DNA from: 0-14-3-00-41-53 sp041500225
GTDB lineage: Bacteria; Nitrospirota; Thermodesulfovibrionia; Thermodesulfovibrionales; SM23-35
Direction: 5' to 3'
DNA length: 32,227 bases
Assembly (NCBI GenBank): GCA_041500225.1
Contig: JBGQLV010000023.1
Coordinates: 1-32,227, forward strand
Shown: positions 15,859 to 24,184 of the stretch, piece after piece
Layout of the letters: each line of letters starts with the position of its first letter
Numbering within the stretch: position 1 is the stretch's first letter
Notes under the pieces: model-generated
Told to the model about the DNA's origin: nothing
The model's input: only the letters and a program-made list of their open reading frames with translations
Databases searched by the model: none
Position numbers and translations under genes: made by a program

Positions 15859-16192
15859 TTTGTCCCTCTAATTAAATTAATTTTAATGATTTGGATATAA
15901 TCATCAGCTTTATTCAGTATATCACAAGTGTGAATAACAGGAAGCAAAAGATGAAATGGAGCAGGAAAGGGACATCCTATAGTCCCATATTTGTCATCCG
16001 GGGAAAGCTGTCTGTGGTGTGAACTTCATGGCGTTACCTTATGTACCCCATGTAGCTTATTTACCTCTTTACTCCCTTTTTTCGAGTGAAATCAATCTAT
16101 CCCCAAAAATGTGTAGCAATTTTCTTAAGGGCTTGCTATATATATAATTATTCATTGATTGTCCAACCTGAGAACATCTCTATGGGGGAAGT
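15859..16192. promoter_or_regulatory. Divergent intergenic region before the REC-AraC regulator
   Basis: No gene is seen in these 334 bp. A small palindrome GGGAC/GTCCC lies at 15969-15986. TATAAT at 16143-16148 in an AT-rich run (GCTATATATATAAT) is a plausible -10 element for the regulator gene, 45 bp from its start; no good -35 is seen. GGGGGAA directly precedes the GTG start. Confidence 0.4.
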
Positions 16193-16930
16193 GTGGAGAA
16201 GAAGAGCATTCTTCTTGTGGAAGACGATGACGTGGTAAGGGCTATGATAAAGGAAGGCCTTGAACGGCAATACCACGTACTGGAAGCAGCCACATGCTCG
16301 AAAGCAATAGAGCAGAGCAAGAAGCCTTTCGACCTTGCCCTCATTGACTATAACCTGCCCGACAGTGACGGATTCGAAGTATTGAAAGCGATCAGGGAGT
16401 CAAAGCCGGGATTGCCGGTTATCTTCATGACCGCATACAGTACCGATACCCTGGCGATCAAGGCTTTTAGGTCCGGCGTGACGGATTACATAAAAAAGCC
16501 ATTGAGCTTTGCTTACCTCTGGGCGAAGTTATCCGAAATTCTTGAAGGGAAAGAGGCTAAAGAACTTGCAGAAAGTGTAGAAAGCCGCGAGGTGTTCATA
16601 ATGGAGGGCATAGCGGCCTTTATAGAAGAGAATTATAATGAAGACCTTACCCGTGATGGGCTTGCTGAGAAGGCACACATGGAGAAATACAGATTCAGCA
16701 GGGCGTTCAACCAACATTTCGGCAAGAGTGTAAAATCCTATGTCAATATTACAAGAGTTAGCAAGGCAGCAGAGATCCTCAGCAAGAGCGCTGATTTAAG
16801 TATTACGGATGTAGCTGTTTCAGTAGGATACAGCGGCGTTGCTCATTTCGAGAAAGTGTTCAAGCAGGTATATGGGATCTCACCGAATGCGTACCGGAAG
16901 AATCAGCCGAGATCGTCTTCCGCAATGTAG
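16193..16930 (+). CDS. Response regulator with receiver and AraC-type DNA-binding domains
   Basis: A 245-aa transcription regulator. The receiver domain (about 4-120) has acidic residues D11/D12, phospho-acceptor Asp52 in LALIDYNLPDSDG, the switch MTAYS and Lys102 in YIKKP. The C-terminal AraC-type pair of helix-turn-helix motifs (about 140-240) has DLTRDGLAEKAHMEKYRFSR and the signature VAVSVGYSGVAHFEKVFKQ...GISPNAYRK. It starts with GTG at 16193 preceded by GGGGGAA. No histidine kinase is adjacent, so it is an orphan. It lies immediately upstream of the uncharacterised lipoprotein/phosphoesterase cluster on the same strand and may control it (inference). Confidence 0.9.
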   Translation: MEKKSILLVEDDDVVRAMIKEGLERQYHVLEAATCSKAIEQSKKPFDLALIDYNLPDSDGFEVLKAIRESKPGLPVIFMTAYSTDTLAIKAFRSGVTDYIKKPLSFAYLWAKLSEILEGKEAKELAESVESREVFIMEGIAAFIEENYNEDLTRDGLAEKAHMEKYRFSRAFNQHFGKSVKSYVNITRVSKAAEILSKSADLSITDVAVSVGYSGVAHFEKVFKQVYGISPNAYRKNQPRSSSAM

Positions 16931-17100
16931 TATCTTGAACCTTCCATAGCGATCGACAATTTTCAAACTTCCGCCTTCATTTCTTACCAAAATCAAGAAA
17001 AAATTCCAAGATGCACAAAATGCATAATAAAACGCACAGAATCTATAGACATAAGCATAATTGTCTGAAATACTAACCGTGATTTCCTGTTTGATTAAAT

Positions 17101-17125
17101 AATCCCTTAGGGGGGCTAAAGGATT
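17101..17125. promoter_or_regulatory. Inverted repeat just upstream of the lipoprotein gene
   Basis: AATCCCTTAG at 17101-17110 and CTAAAGGATT at 17116-17125 are inverted with one mismatch around a GGGGG centre, 22 bp ahead of the start codon at 17148. This is either an operator or a leader hairpin close to the ribosome binding site. Confidence 0.45.
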
Positions 17126-17147
17126 ATTTAAAGTCAAAGGGGTGGAG

Positions 17148-17645
17148 ATGAAAAAAGTCACTTTCCTTCTCATCACAATTCTTCTTCTGAGCAACATAGG
17201 TTGTTCGTCTGTCCAGGTTCCTTATGTGGCCGTGCGCGAAGCAAAATTCCGAAGTGAACGAACGCAAAGCGAACGAATTAAGCTTCCTCTGACTACAGAA
17301 TCACGCAAGCGGCTTATAGATTTCCTTAAGGCTGGCGGCGACACGAGCCGTGTAGGCAGCGAGATTGCAGACCCGGAAGCTGAAAGACACTATGCGCAGC
17401 TTTTGAATATGCTGAGTGATGCACGAAATCTTTCACTCCAAGATCTGACCGAGAAACAGACCTTCAAGGACTGGTTTCCGGACATTCCTATACGCCAGGT
17501 TATCGATGCGCGAGAAGAAGCTCCGCCGATCATCGATCCAGTTGCGGTGACTGACGGAAAATACTGGTGGATTTTTTACCATCGCCATAAGCAACTAACA
17601 GAACTTCTTGTTGTCAAGGCGATTCCTCACGAAATCAAAAGATAG
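17148..17645 (+). CDS. Uncharacterised lipoprotein, first gene of accessory cluster
   Basis: A 165-aa protein with a lipoprotein signal sequence MKKVTFLLITILLLSNIGC (Cys19), followed by a charged, mostly helical segment and a C-terminal part with YWWIFYHRHKQLTELLVVKAIP. I recognise no family. A GTG two codons upstream is in frame, but GGTGGAG placed 1-7 bases ahead makes the ATG at 17148 plausible; either start gives the same mature protein. It lies 9 bp before the phosphoesterase gene, so the two are probably one operon. An inverted repeat sits in its leader. Confidence 0.7.
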   Translation: MKKVTFLLITILLLSNIGCSSVQVPYVAVREAKFRSERTQSERIKLPLTTESRKRLIDFLKAGGDTSRVGSEIADPEAERHYAQLLNMLSDARNLSLQDLTEKQTFKDWFPDIPIRQVIDAREEAPPIIDPVAVTDGKYWWIFYHRHKQLTELLVVKAIPHEIKR

Positions 17646-17654
17646 GGGGAAGAT

Positions 17655-18695
17655 ATGCATGACCGGCTACTCACTATTCTTCAGTCAGTTGCAAACATCA
17701 GGCTGGTTGCCTCTCTCCGGGACGAGAGGCTTGGGTTTCCTGACAAAAAGGACCTCCGTATCTTCATTCCAGACATTCATCTTATCAGCGAGAAGCGCCG
17801 CAAACAGGGCGGATTTGTATTCGCAACGAACCATACGGAGTTGCTGACTTCACTGGCTCTTGCCCTGACAGATTTAAAGACAAAAAAAGCAAATGACGAA
17901 ACCATTGTGGTCTACCAGCTCGGAGATTTCCTCGATCTCTGGCGGGAAGCTCCCGGCGTGGATGAACAATTTGATTTTGCTTCACGTATCAAGGATGACC
18001 ATGAAGACCTGGTGCTGGCACTCATGGGCGAGAAGCTCAAAGCACGTTTCTTGCTTGGTAATCACGATTTCGACCTTTACAGATGGCCGGATTATAGCTC
18101 GTGGGACCGGCGTTACTATCTCCCCGACACGAGTCTTCAGTCCCCAAGTACCGTTCTCTTTCACGGTGACATCTTCGACTGGGTCGAGTGGTTCCCTGAC
18201 AAAATTCAGGACATACTTGTCTATCTCTTTGCGCCCCATCTATCCCCGAACGATTACAGACTCGGGCAGATGCAAACATTAATTCGGCAGTCCCATGGAA
18301 AAAGGAATTACCGCACCTACATCCAAGATCAGAGACCAGCCACAGTCGGTCTTATTCGGGAGGATATGACAGACAATATTCCGGAACGCTGGAATGTTCA
18401 GACAAAAGATTCATCTTCTCCAGAGAACCTCAAATTTCTCGAATCGGCATATAACTACTGCATAAAAGCGAACACGGATTATCAGATGAATTTAAAAGTG
18501 GCAGTCATCGGGCACACGCACCACGCGCGCATTGCAGTGCACGAGACAGATGAAGGCGATTTATTTACCCTAATAGATTGTGGGGCATGGATCGAAAACT
18601 GCATTGCCGATGGAGAATCGAGTTCTGCGCCAAATGCACAGATTGCAGCACTCTCAGCGAATGAGGCTCGTATTTACCAACTGGGGCCAAAGTGA
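17655..18695 (+). CDS. Calcineurin-like metallophosphoesterase
   Basis: A 346-aa protein with the full metal-site motif series of the calcineurin-like phosphoesterase superfamily: D40-I-H42 (FIPDIHL), G90-D91..D94 (LGDFLDLW), G135-N-H-D138 (LLGNHDFDLY), H170-G-D (LFHGDIFDW) and G286-H-T-H289 (VIGHTHHAR). It therefore has a dinuclear metal phosphodiesterase or phosphatase active site. The substrate is unknown; GDFLDLW resembles UDP-diacylglucosamine and nucleotide-hydrolase-like members. No signal peptide is seen, so it is probably cytoplasmic. GGGGGAAG precedes the ATG. It is flanked by lipoprotein and hydrolase genes of unknown role. Confidence 0.88.
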   Translation: MHDRLLTILQSVANIRLVASLRDERLGFPDKKDLRIFIPDIHLISEKRRKQGGFVFATNHTELLTSLALALTDLKTKKANDETIVVYQLGDFLDLWREAPGVDEQFDFASRIKDDHEDLVLALMGEKLKARFLLGNHDFDLYRWPDYSSWDRRYYLPDTSLQSPSTVLFHGDIFDWVEWFPDKIQDILVYLFAPHLSPNDYRLGQMQTLIRQSHGKRNYRTYIQDQRPATVGLIREDMTDNIPERWNVQTKDSSSPENLKFLESAYNYCIKANTDYQMNLKVAVIGHTHHARIAVHETDEGDLFTLIDCGAWIENCIADGESSSAPNAQIAALSANEARIYQLGPK

Positions 18696-18734
18696 TTATC
18701 GACTTTAGATTTGATCAAATTATAAGGTGCTCTA

Positions 18735-18881
18735 ATGAGAATTGACATGCACTTTTATAGTTTAAAAGAGGTTCCCATGCTGGTAGTGATTAGGTATCTC
18801 CATTTTCAAGATACTCGCAATGACATTGTGAAGGATGAGAGTGACAACATCCTTGGCGGCATAGACCGCTTTGAGCAATAA
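18735..18881 (+). CDS. Possible small protein (48 aa)
   Basis: A short frame MRIDMHFYSLKEVPMLVV...DRFEQ with AAGGTG five bases before the ATG, lying between the phosphoesterase and the YiiX-like gene on the same strand. Its composition is protein-like, with a hydrophobic middle (VPMLVVIRYLHF) and an acidic end, but I recognise no family. At this length, chance cannot be excluded. Confidence 0.35.
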   Translation: MRIDMHFYSLKEVPMLVVIRYLHFQDTRNDIVKDESDNILGGIDRFEQ

Positions 18882-18904
18882 AATATGACTTTGGAGTATA
18901 AGGT

Positions 18905-19549
18905 ATGCACGATCTGAATGAAAAACTACTTGATTTCTTTTCCGTAAATTATAAGTCCGGGCTTATAGGCTTGGTGGGAACAAATGATGCTATAGGGTTG
19001 GCTATAAGAGAAGCACAGAGTTTGATAACCAAGGATCGTAAGCCTTCCCTTTGGTCCCACTGCTTTATCATTGGTGATTTGAGGCTCGATATGAGAGGAT
19101 CTGGAGGCACAAGGACCAGAAGCCCCTACATATTTGAGAGTGATCTAAAAGTAAATCTCTTCAAGCCCCAGGTTCGTAACGGCGCTCAGGAAAACTGGAT
19201 CGGAAAATGGTGTGTCGAAAAAGTGGAAAATGCTGCGATTATAGACTTTGGGTTATCAGATAACGAGAGAGATAATATTTTAGCTACTGCGCTCCAGCTT
19301 GTTGATGAACAGGTGCTTTATCCGATTCAAGAACTCCTTGGGACATGGTGGGCAATAATTACCGGCAAACAATGGCGGCCTAACCCTCTAAATGACCCTA
19401 ATCATGCCATGTATTGCAGCGCCTTTGTGAGATACTGCTACGAACAAGCAGGAAAGGATTTCCTTGGTGGCGAAGTTGACGTTTCGAATACTGCGCCTGA
19501 GGACATTGCAAGGGCGGGAATGAAAGCCTATGCAATAAAATCGGCGTGA
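18905..19549 (+). CDS. YiiX/YebB-like permuted papain-fold (NlpC/P60 superfamily) hydrolase
   Basis: A 214-aa protein with the circularly permuted papain arrangement: His first in LWSHCFIIGD (His52), a polar residue region FESDLKV (Glu79 candidate), and the nucleophile Cys171 in HAMYCSAFVRYCYEQAG near the C-terminus. YiiX-type members of the superfamily hydrolyse amide or thioester-type bonds in peptides or lipids; the substrate here is unknown. There is no signal peptide, so it is cytoplasmic unless exported otherwise. GGAGTATAAGGT precedes the ATG. It lies in the uncharacterised cluster, about 210 bp after the phosphoesterase. Confidence 0.78.
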   Translation: MHDLNEKLLDFFSVNYKSGLIGLVGTNDAIGLAIREAQSLITKDRKPSLWSHCFIIGDLRLDMRGSGGTRTRSPYIFESDLKVNLFKPQVRNGAQENWIGKWCVEKVENAAIIDFGLSDNERDNILATALQLVDEQVLYPIQELLGTWWAIITGKQWRPNPLNDPNHAMYCSAFVRYCYEQAGKDFLGGEVDVSNTAPEDIARAGMKAYAIKSA

Positions 19550-19714
19550 AGCCATAATGGAAAAGTCATTGTTTCAGGGATCTGTAAGAGCTTCTATTGG
19601 AGTATTTTTTGCAAAAAGGGAGAAAGCATGAAATCATCTGGATGAAAGGTTAAAGCATTACTGTTGCGATTGAGAAAACGTTAAGATCCATGCACCAGAA
19701 AGGAGACAAAAAAA

Positions 19715-19960
19715 ATGGAAGACGATAAATATATTTGTTGGGGCGATGACAAAGAAGATCTGACCAAGAAGGTTCAGGAAGCTATAGCTATTGGTTGTAA
19801 CGCACCTGATTATTCCGCAGTTCTAGGATACAAAATTGCGACAAAAGGAAAAAAAGCAAAGAAGCGTCGCTGGCGTGTGATTGTTAAGTGCAACGAAGGG
19901 CATGAGAACGCGTTTGAAGGGGAATACTGGCCTCGGAGGGAAGGAAGGACTGATTTATGA
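19715..19960 (+). CDS. Hypothetical 81-aa protein coupled to a membrane protein gene
   Basis: A small mixed-charge protein beginning MEDDKYICWGDDKEDLTKKVQEA, with a basic centre KGKKAKKRRWRVIVKCNEGHENAFEGEYWPRR that looks like a compact beta domain. I recognise no family. AAGGAG lies about 12 bases ahead of the ATG. The stop overlaps the start of the following membrane protein (ATGA), so they are translated together and probably act together. About 165 bp of apparently empty DNA separates it from the YiiX-like gene. Confidence 0.6.
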   Translation: MEDDKYICWGDDKEDLTKKVQEAIAIGCNAPDYSAVLGYKIATKGKKAKKRRWRVIVKCNEGHENAFEGEYWPRREGRTDL

Positions 19961-20697
19961 GCCCAGTTGGAGAACATCTTAACAGCGAGGATTTGTTCTG
20001 GCAAAAAGTAGCCGATGAAATGACTCCTGGCAAATCGCTTGAGCGTCTCGACAGCCACGGGAAATATCTTTTCAGCACAGCGTCCATCGTTGGTACCCTG
20101 CTGACGGGCTTTGGCATATTCGGCGCAACGGTAGCCACAATACCGCACAGTCCCTGGCTTCTGATCCCGCTTGCACTCGCTTGTCTTAGTCTTGCTCTTG
20201 CCATGATGGGGATAACCCCCCGCTCGGAAAGGGTCATCCGTAACGACCTCTTTTCTGTCAAAGATCACTATAACAGCCTCATCAGACGGCGGGGACGGTT
20301 TGTCTTTTGGGCAGGCGTGTGCTTCGCATTAAGCCTTCTGTCAGTTGCCTTTGTCTTAATTCTTTCCTATCGGTCATCCGCTGCTGCGGCTACGATCTCA
20401 ACCCGATTGACCGGTAGCGAGAATAATGCGAAGCTGACGGGTAAGGTCGAGTTCGATGGCCTACCTCGCGCTGCGATAGCGGAGACCGAGATTTTAGGGT
20501 TCGTGAAGGAAAAGAAAAATATAGAAGTCAAACCGGTTCGCCTCTTCAACGACATATCCCACGCTGATTCAGCGGGCAAACTTACCATCTCAGTAGAACT
20601 CGAACAATTGTGCGCTTATGAACGATTTCAAATTCAGGCCAAGATCAAATCAGGTTATAGGACCATTCGTGAGGAAAAAGTCGAACTGAGGCGATAA
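19957..20697 (+). CDS. Three-TM membrane protein of unknown function
   Basis: A 246-aa protein. It has an N-terminal cytoplasmic helix (1-37), TM1 at about 38-60 and TM2 at about 66-86, a basic loop with ITPRSERVIRNDLFSVKDHYNSLIRRRG, TM3 at about 115-138, then a 105-residue beta-rich C-terminal domain (GKLTISVELEQL...FQIQAKIKSGY). The segment RLDSHGKYLFSTASIVGTLLTG is loosely reminiscent of membrane effectors in nucleotide-signalled defence systems such as the Pycsar TM effector, but the match is too weak to claim. It is coupled by ATGA to the 81-aa gene. A hairpin terminator follows its stop codon. Confidence 0.65.
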   Translation: MSPVGEHLNSEDLFWQKVADEMTPGKSLERLDSHGKYLFSTASIVGTLLTGFGIFGATVATIPHSPWLLIPLALACLSLALAMMGITPRSERVIRNDLFSVKDHYNSLIRRRGRFVFWAGVCFALSLLSVAFVLILSYRSSAAAATISTRLTGSENNAKLTGKVEFDGLPRAAIAETEILGFVKEKKNIEVKPVRLFNDISHADSAGKLTISVELEQLCAYERFQIQAKIKSGYRTIREEKVELRR

Positions 20698-20708
20698 TGG
20701 GTCGGCAG

Positions 20709-20733
20709 CACTCTTCCTTGAAGGGTGATTTTA
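20709..20733 (+). terminator. Intrinsic terminator after the three-TM protein gene
   Basis: The 8-bp stem CACTCTTC/GAAGGGTG (20709-20716 with 20720-20727, one G-T pair) has loop CTT and is followed by ATTTTATTA. It begins 12 bp after the stop codon and separates the 19715-20697 pair from the following lipoprotein pair. Confidence 0.65.
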
Positions 20734-20905
20734 TTATCTGTTGAAAAAAAGTTTAAGATTTATGTAAGGAGTTGAGATGTGCTAAATATCACATGATCGG
20801 GCAGTGACTGGTCAATAAATTGATCGTTTAGGCTCTTAAATAGTGCATAACATGATACTTCAAGTGTTGAATTGCACGATAATAATTTAGAAAAGGGGGG
20901 AGAAA

Positions 20906-21946
20906 ATGTCAAAGAATCTTAATAGAAGGGGGTTAAAAAGCAGGATTATATGTTGGATTTCTTACAAATACACGAAATCGTCTTACTTGCTACTTGCCTT
21001 AATTATGGGCCTTTTGACGCTTGGTTGCTCGTCAACGCTTCACGAGACATATTACCTAAAGGCATATGATCCGCAGACCCAAGCAATAAATTACTTTAGA
21101 ATCAATCTGAGCGGAGTTTCAACCTTTTCAAAAACAAAGTTCAGCGTCGGTTTCTATGACAGAAATGCCGTTGAACGTCTTTTCGGCGAAACTGCCGTCT
21201 CACAAGAGTTCCTCTCCACACAGGTTGAAGTATTTGACAAGGCAACAGGGAAAAAGCTCCAAGACATTTCCGCCAATTTGCAGGCCGCAAAGGTGAACAC
21301 TCAAGAATTTGCGAAAGAAAGACTGATCACGATTAATGCGTCCATCGCTGACCTGATTGGTCAGTATGAAACACGATTAGCTACAAATCAGAAGTTAAAA
21401 GAACAGTTACAGCAAAGCATTGATAGTGCTAAGACGCTTAGAGAGGCAGGAGAAGCAGCACTTAAGAGTGGTGACTTGATCGCTGCGATGGCGAACCTTC
21501 GAGTTGCGTATGCAACTATGGAGGCAATCCGCATCGCAGCGGACTCCAAGGTACTGGTAAGGTTTTTCGACGGTGCAGGAAATGAAATAGACGTAAACAC
21601 CAAGACCATGGTGATATTTGTGGCCACCGATGTAAGCCGTTTTGCCGAAGCCATTAGGCAACTTGCAGAGTCAAATGATAGCGCGCAAGACGTTCTCCGA
21701 ATAGTGTTAGGCCCCAAGATTAAAGAGGCTGAGGCACTGAAGACTAAATTATCAGCTTCAAATAAGGATGAAGGGGCTCTTATAAAACTTCTTAATGACA
21801 AGGTGACAAATTGGCCGGAAAAACCTGATGCTAATGGTGTTAAGACAGTGATATGTGAAACGGCCACCGCCGTTGCCGGGAAGATCGGTACATTTCAGAA
21901 CTCTAAAGACATCCGTGAATTTATCAAGGGAATGGGTGTGCAGTGA
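20906..21946 (+). CDS. Uncharacterised lipoprotein with helical middle domain
   Basis: A 346-aa protein. A long basic n-region is followed by a hydrophobic segment and lipobox LLTLGC (Cys41). The mature N-terminal domain is beta-rich (ETYYLKAYDPQTQAINYFRINLSG). The middle, from about 120 to 215, is coiled and Ala/Gln-rich (LQQSIDSAKTLREAGEAALKSGD). The C-terminal helical part ends IREFIKGMGVQ. I recognise no family. AAGGGGGGAG before the ATG is a very strong ribosome binding site. It overlaps the next lipoprotein gene, indicating co-translation of two envelope proteins. Confidence 0.65.
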   Translation: MSKNLNRRGLKSRIICWISYKYTKSSYLLLALIMGLLTLGCSSTLHETYYLKAYDPQTQAINYFRINLSGVSTFSKTKFSVGFYDRNAVERLFGETAVSQEFLSTQVEVFDKATGKKLQDISANLQAAKVNTQEFAKERLITINASIADLIGQYETRLATNQKLKEQLQQSIDSAKTLREAGEAALKSGDLIAAMANLRVAYATMEAIRIAADSKVLVRFFDGAGNEIDVNTKTMVIFVATDVSRFAEAIRQLAESNDSAQDVLRIVLGPKIKEAEALKTKLSASNKDEGALIKLLNDKVTNWPEKPDANGVKTVICETATAVAGKIGTFQNSKDIREFIKGMGVQ

Positions 21947-23064
21947 TGAGAATACTTTATATTCTTGCCATAATATTGATTTTTGCGTGCTCGGGTTGTG
22001 CAACTCTCCAGGTTGATGTCGATCTTTATAAAGATCCAATTGGCTTAAAGTCGGTTGATTTAACGAGTGCAATACTTAAAAAAGACTGGTTTGATAAGGA
22101 GAAGCGTTCAAAACTCTATAACACTTTCATTGAAAATGCTAAAGAGAAAGTATTGGAGAGAAACACAAAAGCATATTTACGTACGAAAGAAAAGGAAGGC
22201 AGGGCCGTGGCAGAAGCTGATGCAACAAATTGGGCAAATCAAGATTGGGTGCGCATCAAAGAGTTAATCGACGAAGAGTGGAAAGATGTCGACCAATACG
22301 CACAAAGGGTGAGATCAGCAGCATTGAAAGCGCTTGAAAGCGAGTCCGCCGAGGATTATGACACTTTGCGCGAAGTTTATGATTCATATGTTAAAGCTCG
22401 TCCTTTCTCAAATTTTGTTGCCAAGGTTAATAAAGCTCTCAAAAGCGAACTAAAAGCAAGCGATATAGACGGTTTTACGCAAATATATGAGTCAAGTCAA
22501 ATGGCTTCTGGAATTGCAGCGAGCGCTGAACTCGAAGGAAGATATGTGGGGTATCCTATCTTTGATCCATTGATATCCAAGATTTCTAAGAACGATACTG
22601 CCTGGAGCAATTTTGTTCATACTGACTTTTCCGCTAATTGTGGCAATGCGCAGTTTGTCCTTGTTAGAGAAGGACTGGTGGTTTTTCACATGAAGAGCCT
22701 TGATTTCGACCCAACACCTATCATCGGAGCCGGTGCTGCAACCGCTAAACTGGGCTTGCAGATTGCCAGCGCCATGGCGTCTGGATATTCAAGCTTGCCT
22801 CTAAGCATATCTAAACAAAGTGGGGGCTCAACTGGAGACGCGGCATCTTCTTCGCAGTCCAAAGCTTCAACTACCGTCAACGAGAGCGAAATACAAGCAA
22901 ACCGTGAGCTATTAAAAAGCCGTCTGCGTGTGAAGGCGGAACTACTTAATGCCCTTGCCGACCTTTACGACAAGGTTTCAGATAAGAATCTTGACTATGT
23001 CAAAAAGGAATTTACAAGCGAAATCAACTTTTATCAAGGCCGCGTTGCCGCGGGAAAGGAGTAG
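21946..23064 (+). CDS. Uncharacterised lipoprotein, partner of the preceding gene
   Basis: A 372-aa protein with signal MRILYILAIILIFACSGC (Cys18), followed by a mainly helical mature part rich in Lys/Ala/Glu (KAYLRTKEKEGRAVAEADAT, VRSAALKALESESAEDYDTL). A region around 235-290 is Gly/Ala-rich (PIIGAGAATAKLGLQIASAMASGY) and could be a membrane-active or amphipathic segment. A Ser-rich linker and C-terminal helices follow. I recognise no family. The start is ATG at 21946, overlapping the previous stop as TGATG; a GTG one codon earlier is possible. AAAGGAG at its 3' end serves the next small gene. Confidence 0.65.
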   Translation: MRILYILAIILIFACSGCATLQVDVDLYKDPIGLKSVDLTSAILKKDWFDKEKRSKLYNTFIENAKEKVLERNTKAYLRTKEKEGRAVAEADATNWANQDWVRIKELIDEEWKDVDQYAQRVRSAALKALESESAEDYDTLREVYDSYVKARPFSNFVAKVNKALKSELKASDIDGFTQIYESSQMASGIAASAELEGRYVGYPIFDPLISKISKNDTAWSNFVHTDFSANCGNAQFVLVREGLVVFHMKSLDFDPTPIIGAGAATAKLGLQIASAMASGYSSLPLSISKQSGGSTGDAASSSQSKASTTVNESEIQANRELLKSRLRVKAELLNALADLYDKVSDKNLDYVKKEFTSEINFYQGRVAAGKE

Positions 23065-23067
23065 GCA

Positions 23068-23229
23068 ATGTGTAACTGTCCATACAAAATTGGCGACCGT
23101 GTTAAGAATCATGGTCTCTGCGGGACCATAACTGCTAAAGATAAGCTTGGAGATTGTTGGATGCTCACAATTAAACTAGACAGTGGCGACACAGTATCAT
23201 GGGTCTGTTCAGAGGTAACTGGATGTTAA
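23068..23229 (+). CDS. Small Cys-rich KOW/SH3-like protein (53 aa)
   Basis: It begins MCNCPYKIGDRVKNHGLCGTI, contains LTIKLDSGDTVSWVCSEV and ends TGC, with six cysteines in 53 residues. The iGDrV....GtI....VkLdsGd pattern is that of a tiny beta-barrel of the KOW/SH3 type, with cysteines that might bind metal. AAAGGAG lies 6-7 bases before the ATG, inside the end of the preceding lipoprotein gene, which makes it likely to be translated from the same transcript. Confidence 0.55.
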   Translation: MCNCPYKIGDRVKNHGLCGTITAKDKLGDCWMLTIKLDSGDTVSWVCSEVTGC

Positions 23230-23686
23230 CTGTTTCATATAGTAATGAATTAAGAGCCCCGCATCCCTGTGAGGTTCTTTGAGGTTCACGTCTCATCTCC
23301 GGTTGCCACTTGAAATAAGGAGAAAAAAAAGCAGAAAGGGGAGGTAACCCACAGTTATGTTAAAACCATTTGACCCCTATAACGAGAATGAATTTATTAT
23401 ATCGGGGTGGAGGCGTAACAGGTATAGAAATCGGCAGGATTATGAGGGTAGACTATAGCACCGAAAGTCAGGGGAGGACACGTTTGCGCAAGAGGATACA
23501 AAAGGATAAATTTTTGGGGAAACTTTGGCATCAATAGAAAAGAAATTGTCAATATGAAAGAATTGACCCTATCATCTTACACTTACGAGGAAAATTTAAG
23601 TATTTATCAAGAAGTTGGCAAAGAAAAAGGTCCGGACATGCTCGACCAATTAGCTTTAGGCTATTGATATGGTTACAACAATCTAA
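23230..23686. other. Degenerate intergenic region with short frames and a repeat
   Basis: There is no convincing gene in these 457 bp. A 33-codon frame at 23357-23458 (MLKPFDPYNENEF...) follows GGGGAGGTAACC, and a 37-codon frame at 23554-23667 ends DMLDQLALGY. Both look like gene fragments. The segment AGTCAGGGGAGGACACG near 23470 resembles the ends of palindromic mobile remnants. The last 40 bases hold the left copy of a repeat that recurs beyond the HEPN-like gene. Confidence 0.45.
23624..23660. repeat. 37-bp direct repeat flanking the HEPN-like gene, left copy
   Basis: It contains GACATGCTCGA and CAATTAGCTTTAGG. It matches 24185-24220 in the same orientation with four substitutions and one gap. 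It encodes the C-terminal MLDQLALGY of a short open frame. Confidence 0.7.
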
Positions 23687-24175
23687 ATGAATAAAAGAAT
23701 AATCAGAGAAAAACTAAGTTGGTTTAGAGGAAATATAATTTCAGGCGCAACCGTAATAGAAAGAGCTTTGGGTTGGAAACTGAGAACATATTTTTTTCCT
23801 AAAACTAATCAACAAGCCTCGGATTTTCTTTACTATATTATAGAAACACCTCACTTTAGTTTTGATAAAAAGATTTCTCTCTACGAGCAAATTCCATATT
23901 TCAAAAAATTAAAACAATATTCAAAAGTTAAGAATTCCTTAAGATTTATTCAACAACTAAGAAATGCCCTAGCTCATTGGAATTTAGATGAAAAGATGAG
24001 TAATGAGAATGGAATTGTTATTTATAGTCCAGTTACTTTTAAGAGATTAAAACTTAATAATGAACTAATGGAGAAATTTCAGGAGCATGAAAAAAGTCTT
24101 TTGAAAATATTTGGGTGGGAACAAACCCTCAAAGAAAAATACGGAACTTTACGTAAAAATGAAAAGTCTAAATAA
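23687..24175 (+). CDS. HEPN-like protein with RX4H motif
   Basis: A 162-aa, lysine/asparagine-rich, all-helical protein. A conserved-looking segment LRFIQQLRNALAHW contains R92-N-A-L-A-H97, the RX4-6H motif of HEPN ribonuclease-like domains, preceded by helices (GATVIERALGWKLRTYFF). HEPN proteins are common RNase toxins or effectors in defence and toxin-antitoxin modules. No nucleotidyltransferase (MNT) partner is adjacent. The base composition is clearly more AT-rich than that of its neighbours, suggesting transfer. It is framed by two copies of a 37-bp repeat. The start ATG has no clear Shine-Dalgarno. Confidence 0.6.
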   Translation: MNKRIIREKLSWFRGNIISGATVIERALGWKLRTYFFPKTNQQASDFLYYIIETPHFSFDKKISLYEQIPYFKKLKQYSKVKNSLRFIQQLRNALAHWNLDEKMSNENGIVIYSPVTFKRLKLNNELMEKFQEHEKSLLKIFGWEQTLKEKYGTLRKNEKSK

Positions 24176-24184
24176 AAGTAAATA

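Noticed and set aside
19810..20268. 152-aa minus-strand frame opposite the 81-aa and three-TM genes
   Set aside because: Low-quality composition, whereas the plus strand shows ATGA coupling, ribosome sites and TM segments.
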